Shown here one piece after another: positions 1 through 5,772 of a stretch of DNA of 7,872 nt. The DNA comes from Pseudomonadales bacterium (lineage in GTDB: Bacteria; Pseudomonadota; Gammaproteobacteria; Pseudomonadales; DT-91), in the NCBI GenBank assembly GCA_013215025.1, contig JABSRR010000085.1:1-7872 (forward strand), read 5' to 3'. The stretch's first letter is position 1; each line of letters opens with the position of its first letter. The notes beneath the pieces were generated by a model, which was given only the letters and a program-made list of their open reading frames with translations, ran no database searches and was not told the DNA's origin. The position numbers and the translations under genes are program-made.

Positions 1-1
1 G

Positions 2-1636
2 CAGCTGGTTGAAGAAAATTATCTGATTTCACGCGAACGCAGCGGCATTTATGTTAACCCGAAAATTTTAGAGGGCCGAGTGGAGTCAGCTAAACAGCTG
101 CCAAGCACGCAAACCTTATCACCGCAGTGGCGCCAGCGCTGCGCAGCAAAACCTTTACCTGAGGCGAATTTTGACTGTCCAAGCGACTGGAAAATGGCGC
201 CTTATCCATTCATTTATGGCAAATATGATAACAGCCTGTTTCCTATTCGTGAGTGGCGCGAGGCTTCACGCTTAGCCATGAGCGTGCGCGATACTTATGA
301 GTGGTGTAACGACAGCGGCGGTCAGGACGACCCCTTGCTGATTGAACAAATAGCCGCAAGAATTTTGCCACGTCGCGGCATTCAAGCGCGTAAAGAAGAA
401 ATTTTGATCACCATTGGCTCGCAACAGTCACTTTACTTACTGGCGGATTTATTGGTGCAAAAAGCTACGAAAGTTGCGATCGAAGAGCCATCATATCCGG
501 CGTTGGTATCTACCTTGAAGCGTCAGCGCGCTGATATTATTCATCAGCCGGTGGATCATGAAGGCATGCTGATTGATGACAAATTAGACGCAGCCGAGCT
601 GATCTACGTGACTCCAAGTCACCAAAATCCAACCTCAGTCACTATGTCGCCATCGCGGCGTAAAGCGCTGTTAAAAAAAGCCGCGCGCTTTGATCAATTA
701 ATTATTGAGGACGACGCCGAATTCGAAAGTAATTATCTTGATAAGCCGCAGGTCGCTATTCGTGGAATGGATAAAGATAATCGGGTGATCTATCTCGGCT
801 GTTTGTCACAAGCGCTTACACCAGGATTAAGCATTGGTTTTATGGTGGCGGCGCCTGAGATTATTGAGCAAGCCAGACGTTTGCGGCAAATTATGGTGCA
901 GTATCCACCGATGAATAATCAGCGTGCCGCTGCTTATTTTTTATCGCAAGGCTATTTCGACTCCTATCTTGCGCGCTGTCATGAGGTATTGTCCGAGCGA
1001 TGGGTAGAGCTGCGCCGTGCGGTTAACTACTATTTATTATTCGATGTGGCCATTATTCCTGCCAAAGGCGGTACCGCATTGATGATGACCCTGAGCGATC
1101 CGATCGAGCTTGATACGCTGGTGTCGGAGGCGCAAAAGCAGGGCTTATTAATCGAGCCGATGCGCGACTATTATGCAACGGATAATGAGCACCAACATTC
1201 ATTTCGCATGGCTATCACCAGTTTGCCAGTTAACCATATTCGTGCCGGCGTCGTTGCATTGAGAAATCTGATCCATGATTTAAAACAAAACCCGCAGCAG
1301 TCATTCGATAGTGCGGGCGGCGAGTTACTCACCGGCGAGCGACTGAAGGCAATCATTAGCAATGCCAGGCTATTGTGTAAAATTGCCTATGGCGATCCAT
1401 GCACAATCGATTTTGCTGCCGACGGGCGACTCATTGGTCAGGCTGGCTTCAGTAATGAAGACTGTGATCGCGGGCTTTGGTTTGTCGAAAATGACAAGCT
1501 TTATCGGCAATGGAACCGCTGGCAATGGGGAGAGCTAGTGGGCTATCAAGTGGTCAAAGATGGCAATTCGCTGAAATTATATGACCAATATGGTTACTTG
1601 ATTGAGCATGCTGAACTGATTACGGATTATCTATAA
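2..1636 (+). CDS. MocR-like GntR-family regulator with degenerate PLP site (5' end cut off)
   Basis: This is a transcriptional regulator made of a GntR winged helix joined to a fold-type I aminotransferase-like domain, predicted cytoplasmic and DNA-binding. The reading frame is open to the left edge. Codons 2-79 encode the end of a GntR wing (LVEENYLISRERSGIYVNP), so the GTG at 80 is internal and most of the HTH lies outside. Numbered from that GTG, residues 40-400 are the aminotransferase-like domain: PYPFIYG near 41, GSQQSLYLLADLL near 113, EEPSYP at 135, SHQNPT at 180, EDDAEFES at 210 and YLGCLSQALTPGLSIGF from 238. MocR proteins normally have SK where this one has S-Gln244, EDDY where it has EDD-Ala213, and Arg where it has Ser251, so the Schiff-base Lys and two cofactor contacts are missing. 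Asp211, which should face the pyridine nitrogen, is kept. Residues about 418-518 form an extra C-terminal domain. The gene is codirectional with the hydrolase and transporter genes, its likely targets. The ligand is unknown. Family assignment is firm; loss of PLP binding is inferred. Confidence 0.93.
   Translation, partial: QLVEENYLISRERSGIYVNPKILEGRVESAKQLPSTQTLSPQWRQRCAAKPLPEANFDCPSDWKMAPYPFIYGKYDNSLFPIREWREASRLAMSVRDTYEWCNDSGGQDDPLLIEQIAARILPRRGIQARKEEILITIGSQQSLYLLADLLVQKATKVAIEEPSYPALVSTLKRQRADIIHQPVDHEGMLIDDKLDAAELIYVTPSHQNPTSVTMSPSRRKALLKKAARFDQLIIEDDAEFESNYLDKPQVAIRGMDKDNRVIYLGCLSQALTPGLSIGFMVAAPEIIEQARRLRQIMVQYPPMNNQRAAAYFLSQGYFDSYLARCHEVLSERWVELRRAVNYYLLFDVAIIPAKGGTALMMTLSDPIELDTLVSEAQKQGLLIEPMRDYYATDNEHQHSFRMAITSLPVNHIRAGVVALRNLIHDLKQNPQQSFDSAGGELLTGERLKAIISNARLLCKIAYGDPCTIDFAADGRLIGQAGFSNEDCDRGLWFVENDKLYRQWNRWQWGELVGYQVVKDGNSLKLYDQYGYLIEHAELITDYL
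1334..1633 (+). other. Extra C-terminal domain of the MocR-like regulator
   Basis: Residues about 419-518 of the regulator (numbered from the internal GTG at 80) extend beyond the point where classical MocR proteins such as GabR or PdxR end, which here is near VVALRNLIHDLK at 391-402. After a polar linker the segment has a helix-like LTGERLKAIIS and then a Trp/Gly/Tyr-rich stretch of probable beta strands: YGDPCTIDFAADGRLIG, then DRGLWFV, LYRQWNRWQWGE, GYQVVKDG and KLYDQYGYLI. The spacing of Gly, Trp and Asp-Gly turns suggests a small beta barrel or sandwich, somewhat like DUF995-type domains. That resemblance is from memory and weak. I have an impression that a subset of MocR-like proteins carries a similar tail. 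Its function is unknown; a ligand-sensing or oligomerisation role is a guess. Confidence 0.6.
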
Positions 1637-1639
1637 ACG

Positions 1640-1669
1640 GCGACAAATATCTGGTCCAGTCAGCATAAT
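1640..1669 (+). promoter_or_regulatory. Possible sigma-70 promoter for the hydrolase-transporter pair
   Basis: GCGACA at 1640-1645 (four of six matches to TTGACA) is followed after 18 bases by CATAAT at 1664-1669 (five of six matches to TATAAT). Transcription would start near 1676, about 60 bases ahead of the hydrolase ATG. The match is modest and the region begins directly after the regulator stop codon, so readthrough from the regulator gene is an equally reasonable source of transcript. Confidence 0.3.
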
Positions 1670-1686
1670 CCAACTGGTGCTATGGC

Positions 1687-1702
1687 CACTCTGAGTGATC
1701 AC
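1687..1702. promoter_or_regulatory. Overlapping palindromes, possible operator
   Basis: CACTC-T-GAGTG (1687-1697) is a perfect 5+5 dyad with a one-base centre. It overlaps the perfect 8-base palindrome GTGATCAC (1695-1702). Both lie just downstream of the predicted start point of the candidate promoter, a position that would suit a repressor. No protein can be assigned. MocR sites are often direct repeats rather than palindromes, so a link to the adjacent regulator is not shown. Palindromes this short also occur by chance. Confidence 0.25.
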
Positions 1703-1738
1703 GTAAGGTAGCAGCATCAACGATTTGGACATTATTTT

Positions 1739-2599
1739 ATGCGCAATTTTGCCATCGCTGGCTTGCAGTATGATTTGCAAGGCACGAACAATGTCGACGC
1801 TATTTGTAAGGCTGTCGATCAGTATATGCGAACGTTTCCTTGGGTAAATATGGTGATCTTGGGTGAGCTGGTAAGTTTTGGCCCCAGCAAAGCCAATGCG
1901 CAAACCCTGCCGAACCCAAGCTTTAGCCGCTATGCAGAGCTGGCTAAACAGCACCAAATTTGGTTAATTCCAGGTTCTATGTTCGAACAAGCTGGCGAGC
2001 ACGTTTATAACACCGCCATGGTGTTTAATCCGGCCGGTGAATGTGTTCTGCAATACCGCAAGTTATTTCCCTTTCAACCCTATGAGTCAGGTGTTAGTGC
2101 TGGTGACAGCTTTGGTATATTTGATGTGCCAGAGGTTGGTAGATTTGGCTTATCCATTTGCTATGACCAATGGTTTCCTGAGGTGAGTCGAGAACTGGCC
2201 TGTCTTGGCGCAGAGGTTATTATTAACCCTACCATGACCAGCACAGTTGATCGTGAATTAGAGCTGTCGATTGCGCGCACCAATGCGGTCGTTAGCCAAG
2301 CGTATTATTTTAATATTAACGTTGCCGGCAAATTTGGCAACGGCGCTTCGATAATCGTCGACCCTGATGGCCGCGTTTTGCATCAGGCGGGTGAGCGGCA
2401 AGCGTTTATGCCAGTTCATATAGACCTTGATCAAGTCAGTCGCAGTCGTGAAAAGGGCATGATGGGTTTAGGTCAGACCTTAAAGAGTTTTCGCGACAGT
2501 AAAATTGAGTTCAGCGCCTATCAGGCTTCGAAAGATTTTACCGCCTTAAATAAATTAGGTCCTCTGGCGCGACCTGACAAACAACAGTCATCTGAGTAA
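1739..2599 (+). CDS. Carbon-nitrogen hydrolase (nitrilase superfamily)
   Basis: This 286-residue protein is a cytosolic amidase-type enzyme that hydrolyses a non-peptide C-N bond through a Cys thioester and releases ammonia or an amine. The triad is complete: Glu43 in ILGELV, Lys108 in YRKLFPF and Cys141 in SICYDQWFPE. Glu116 in QPYESG is a candidate for the second, structural Glu. The length is normal for the family. The CYDQWFPE box and the following GAEVIINPT resemble N-carbamoylputrescine amidase and other N-carbamoyl hydrolases, but the loop after Lys108 differs from those, so formamidase, aliphatic amidase and N-carbamoyl hydrolase all remain possible. A nitrile substrate is less likely. 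The ATG at 1739 is the only usable start after the in-frame TAG at 1709. The Shine-Dalgarno is weak (GGA, 9 bases upstream). The gene lies 102 bases after the regulator and 11 bases before the MFS gene, which suggests the transporter handles its substrate or product. Fold and mechanism are sure; the substrate is not. Confidence 0.93.
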   Translation: MRNFAIAGLQYDLQGTNNVDAICKAVDQYMRTFPWVNMVILGELVSFGPSKANAQTLPNPSFSRYAELAKQHQIWLIPGSMFEQAGEHVYNTAMVFNPAGECVLQYRKLFPFQPYESGVSAGDSFGIFDVPEVGRFGLSICYDQWFPEVSRELACLGAEVIINPTMTSTVDRELELSIARTNAVVSQAYYFNINVAGKFGNGASIIVDPDGRVLHQAGERQAFMPVHIDLDQVSRSREKGMMGLGQTLKSFRDSKIEFSAYQASKDFTALNKLGPLARPDKQQSSE

Positions 2600-2610
2600 A
2601 CGGTGCCGTT

Positions 2611-3831
2611 ATGCAATATTCTGACTTAGCCGATAAAGCTGAACCACAAAGTTTTTTTCAGGTTAACCCTGATGGACATGTAACGCGCTTGCTGTTGGCA
2701 CTATTGGCTACCTCGGGTTTATTTTATGTCAATATCATGCCGGCGATTGTTGAAGGCTTAATCGTGGGTTTAGACTTAAGCAATAAACAAGCGGGTATTA
2801 TCAGTTCGTCGAATGTTTATGGCGCTGCATTTGGCGCCTTTGCAGCGATTTTTATCGTTGCAAAAATACCTTGGCGTATGAGTTGTGTAGTTTTATTGCT
2901 GGCGATGATGTTAGCGGACAGCTTGTCGATTTTTTTAACGGATTTCAGTAGCTTGATTGCGGTGCGTTTTGTACACGGTACGGTTGGCGGCATGATTGTT
3001 GGTATAGCTTTCTCGCTGATGGCGAAAACCAAGAACGTCGAGCGAAGTTTTGGCTACTTGCTAACCGTGCAGTTTGGTTTAGGCGGTTTAGGTTTGATTT
3101 ATATCCCACCCTTGCTACCTGAATATGGTACGACAGCATTGTTCGCCACTTTGATAGCTTTTAATATTGTCAATATTTTGCTGCTGCCATTGATTCCAGA
3201 GCTGCATGCGGGCAATGCTAGTCAACAGCAATCACAGGGCGTTAAGTTTCTCAGTCGCCGCTATAAATATCTTCTGCTCGCGGCCTTATTGGCTACGTTT
3301 ATGTTCCAGGCTGCGAACATGGGTATATTTGCCTATATTATTTCGATTGGTAAACAGGCAGCCTTAGACATTACGTTTATTAGTAATACATTAGGTCAGG
3401 CTGCTTGGATTTCGCTGTTAGGCTCGGTTCTTGTGATTCTGATTGCACACCGTATGAATCGACGTTGGCCACTGTTGTTGTCGATTCTTATTACCATTGC
3501 TGCTACCTTAATGTTACATGCCAGTGATTCTGCCCTGATGTACTGGCTGGCGAATAGCATTGTTGGAATCACCTGGGCATTCGCGATATCTTACCTATTG
3601 GGTATGTGCTCAAGTTTCGATGATTCTGGGCAGGCGGCAGCCCTTGCTGGCTTTTTCTCTAAGATGGGCTTAGCCAGTGGTCCGATGGTATGCGCTTATT
3701 TATCTGAGGCTGATGACTTTTCCAGCATGATAAATCTTGCCGCCGTTATTTTGTTAGTGGCAGCAATGCTTGCACATCTGCCCGCCGCGGCACTCGATAA
3801 ACAAACTGCGCCGGACACAGCTAAGGCATAA
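2611..3831 (+). CDS. MFS transporter, 12 membrane helices
   Basis: This 406-residue inner-membrane protein is of the major facilitator superfamily. Hydrophobic segments fit twelve helices at roughly residues 26-53, 62-84, 90-109, 112-137, 147-168, 174-195, 219-244, 257-279, 285-303, 308-331, 340-363 and 371-390. A polar central loop at 196-218 separates the two halves, as usual for MFS. AHRMNRRWP at 279-287 is the basic loop between helices 8 and 9, equivalent to the MFS motif A position of the second half. The matching loop in the first half (KIPWR at 85) is shortened. There is no signal peptide. The start is 11 bases after the hydrolase stop with no clear Shine-Dalgarno, so translation may be coupled to the upstream gene. 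Tandem stops TAA-TAG end the gene. The substrate is unknown; context suggests a small amide, ureide or related nitrogen compound. Direction of transport cannot be told from sequence. Confidence 0.92.
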   Translation: MQYSDLADKAEPQSFFQVNPDGHVTRLLLALLATSGLFYVNIMPAIVEGLIVGLDLSNKQAGIISSSNVYGAAFGAFAAIFIVAKIPWRMSCVVLLLAMMLADSLSIFLTDFSSLIAVRFVHGTVGGMIVGIAFSLMAKTKNVERSFGYLLTVQFGLGGLGLIYIPPLLPEYGTTALFATLIAFNIVNILLLPLIPELHAGNASQQQSQGVKFLSRRYKYLLLAALLATFMFQAANMGIFAYIISIGKQAALDITFISNTLGQAAWISLLGSVLVILIAHRMNRRWPLLLSILITIAATLMLHASDSALMYWLANSIVGITWAFAISYLLGMCSSFDDSGQAAALAGFFSKMGLASGPMVCAYLSEADDFSSMINLAAVILLVAAMLAHLPAAALDKQTAPDTAKA

Positions 3832-3914
3832 TAGCAGCGAAATCATATAAATATATTATCTTTTATGTGATTAGCGCATGCTCGTTGAGAGCAAAAACGT
3901 ATTAGCGCTGCTAT
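3831..3914. terminator. Structured gap between convergent genes, possible shared terminator
   Basis: The 79-base gap between the two converging genes is rich in inverted repeats. ATAGCAGCG (3831-3839) pairs perfectly with CGCTGCTAT (3906-3914). Inside it, AATCATATAAA (3841-3851) pairs with TTTATGTGATT (3862-3872) with one G-U pair and a 10-base loop. TGCTC (3879-3883) pairs with GAGCA (3889-3893). The whole could fold as a three-way junction. No stem is both GC-rich and followed by a T tract on either strand, so it is not a textbook intrinsic terminator. A transcription end is expected here from the gene layout. Confidence 0.35.
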
Positions 3915-5746
3915 GATTGCTGATAGCTGCGCCAACCGCCGTATTCACTGATATCTTCTGCCGTTTCAATCGCATAGGGTTCGCAAATAAAACTACAAAC
4001 CCACTGCTGATCGCTTAATTCCACCTTGCCAATCCCTAAGGGCGCAGGAATACCGGCGACAAAAGAGCCAAATTGCGCGCTTGGCATACGCCAAACTTCT
4101 ACTTCGATCTGCACGCCATTGTGCGCATCACGAATCAAGCCTGGACGATAGGGCGGCCCGCCCGCCAAGGCATACAATTTATACGCCTCACTGGTTTTAG
4201 TGCTGGCAATTAAACAGGCGCCGCGGTCGGTGAGTTGGTGATTAAGTGGAAAGCCAGATAAGTGTGCGCCACAGACGGCGACATCAATAAAGTCATCGCT
4301 GTTTATCATTTCACAAGCTTTAGCAATGGCTGTAGATTGCTTCGGGTAAGGCCTAGCAAGGGCGCCCATCGGCAGTGCATTGGCATCGCAAAACCGTTCA
4401 GCCAAAGCCAGCAGTGCGAAGTCATCCAGTGCCGGTGCCGATAAGCTAATACCAAACGGCAGGCCGTCAGCGGTAAAACCGCTTGGTAACGCTATCGCGG
4501 CTAGGTCTAACAGGTTGACAAAATTGGTATATAGACCATTGTGGCTATTGTATAAGATGGGTTCAGCGTCTAGTTCAGCAATCGTGTAATGTTTGGGTAA
4601 GGTGGGGGTTAACAATACATCGACCTGATTAAAAATCGCCTGAGCATATTGGCGATAGCCCTGCATTTGATACTCAGCATTAAAAAAATCGACAGCGGAA
4701 AATGCAGGCGCTTGCCCAATAATGGTTTGAATAACCGGCAGTGCGGCATCAGGCTGTGCCTGAATAAAGTCGCCCACGGCGGCGACGCGCTCTGCCACCC
4801 AAGGGCCTTGATACAATAACAGCGCTGCATCTAACAGTGGCTGTATATCAATCTCAACTGGGCTACCACCAATGGCTTGCAGCTGCTCGATGGCCTGTTC
4901 AAACCCTGCTGCGTATTCTGCATCGTCAAAGAACAGTCGCTGCTTTTGCAACGGCACCGCGAAGCGAAACTGTTCAGGATAGCGTTTAGCACGATGCAGT
5001 GCTTGAAAACTGCGGCTAAAGGCATCCTTAGGGTCAGCCACTGCAGCAAGCGATAATACTTGCTTAGCATCGTGATGATGCAGCGCAAATACGGTCACAC
5101 AATCGAGGCTTTTGCAGGCGGGCACCACGCCTTGATTGGAAAAAATGCCACGTGAGGTCTTCAGCCCTACTAAATTATTCAGCGCCGCAGGCACGCGTCC
5201 AGAACCTGCGGTATCGGTGCCCAGCGCAAAGCTGACCAAGCCCAGGGCTACTGCAACTGCCGAGCCAGCGCTAGAACCACCGGAAATATAGTCTGGGTTA
5301 AAGCTGTTCTTAACAGCACCCCAGGGCGAGCGTGTGCCCACTAGCCCTGTGGCAAACTGATCTAAATTGGTTTTGCCCATCGGTATCGCACCGGCCTTGA
5401 TCAGCTGCTGCACTACAAACGCTGAATCCTCTGGGGTGTAGGCATATTCGGCGCAGCCAGCCGTAGTGGCTATGCGAGCTAAGTCAATATTGTCTTTAAT
5501 CGCAAAGGGCACGCCGTATAAAGGCAGCTCGTTAGGATCTTTATCGTCTAGATAACTAAGATAGCTATCTAAGGTATCAAGGCTGAGCAGCTGAATATAA
5601 ATAGGGTTGTCTTGGTTCAGCGCCAGCGATTGCTGATGCAGAAAGTATATGCATTCGCGCGGGGTGAAATCGCCAGCCTGATAGTGGGCCTTGAGGCCGG
5701 CAAAACTTAAATCGAGCTCGTTGGAATCAAGTACAGATGTTGACAC
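3911..5746 (-). CDS. atzF: Allophanate hydrolase
   Basis: This cytosolic enzyme of 611 residues hydrolyses allophanate to ammonia and CO2, the second step of the ATP-dependent urea amidolyase route. Residues about 15-465 are an amidase-signature domain with the full Ser-cisSer-Lys triad: Lys84 in FAIKDN, Ser158 in SGGSSAGSA and Ser182 in TDTAGSGR. The spacing of 74 and 24 residues equals that of AtzF. Tyr312 and Arg320 (LYQGPWVAER) sit where allophanate-recognising Tyr and Arg residues are known in the family. Residues about 485-611 form the C-terminal domain that helps decompose the carboxycarbamate intermediate; CGAHLSG with His495 is its conserved start. The length is normal for AtzF, and there is no fusion to the carboxylase as in yeast DUR1,2. 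Translation starts at a GTG at 5744-5746, supported by GAGGA seven bases upstream. The carboxylase gene ends 26 bases before it, so the two form an operon. No frameshift or missing key residue was seen. Confidence 0.96.
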   Translation of the reverse strand: MSTSVLDSNELDLSFAGLKAHYQAGDFTPRECIYFLHQQSLALNQDNPIYIQLLSLDTLDSYLSYLDDKDPNELPLYGVPFAIKDNIDLARIATTAGCAEYAYTPEDSAFVVQQLIKAGAIPMGKTNLDQFATGLVGTRSPWGAVKNSFNPDYISGGSSAGSAVAVALGLVSFALGTDTAGSGRVPAALNNLVGLKTSRGIFSNQGVVPACKSLDCVTVFALHHHDAKQVLSLAAVADPKDAFSRSFQALHRAKRYPEQFRFAVPLQKQRLFFDDAEYAAGFEQAIEQLQAIGGSPVEIDIQPLLDAALLLYQGPWVAERVAAVGDFIQAQPDAALPVIQTIIGQAPAFSAVDFFNAEYQMQGYRQYAQAIFNQVDVLLTPTLPKHYTIAELDAEPILYNSHNGLYTNFVNLLDLAAIALPSGFTADGLPFGISLSAPALDDFALLALAERFCDANALPMGALARPYPKQSTAIAKACEMINSDDFIDVAVCGAHLSGFPLNHQLTDRGACLIASTKTSEAYKLYALAGGPPYRPGLIRDAHNGVQIEVEVWRMPSAQFGSFVAGIPAPLGIGKVELSDQQWVCSFICEPYAIETAEDISEYGGWRSYQQS

Positions 5747-5753
5747 TTTGTTG

Positions 5754-5758
5754 TCCTC
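5754..5758 (-). promoter_or_regulatory. Ribosome binding site for the allophanate hydrolase gene
   Basis: GAGGA on the minus strand lies seven bases before the GTG at 5744-5746. It is the clearest Shine-Dalgarno in the window and decides the start in favour of GTG over any downstream ATG. Confidence 0.75.
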
Positions 5759-5772
5759 GTAATAATCGCAGA

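Noticed and set aside
80..82. GTG at 80 as the true start of the regulator
   Set aside because: The frame is open to the left edge and codons 2-79 encode a recognisable GntR wing, so the gene begins outside the window.
809..811. Gln244 in the regulator as a simple sequencing error of Lys (CAA for AAA)
   Set aside because: Two further cofactor-contact positions (Ala213, Ser251) are also changed, which a single base error would not explain.
1656..1677. CCAGT/ACTGG hairpin after the regulator gene as a terminator
   Set aside because: The stem is only five pairs with a 12-base loop and no T tract follows.
1631..1957. Minus-strand open frame of 108 codons across the gap and the start of the hydrolase gene
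   Set aside because: It overlaps the well-supported hydrolase gene, shows no family features and lacks a ribosome binding site that I can see.
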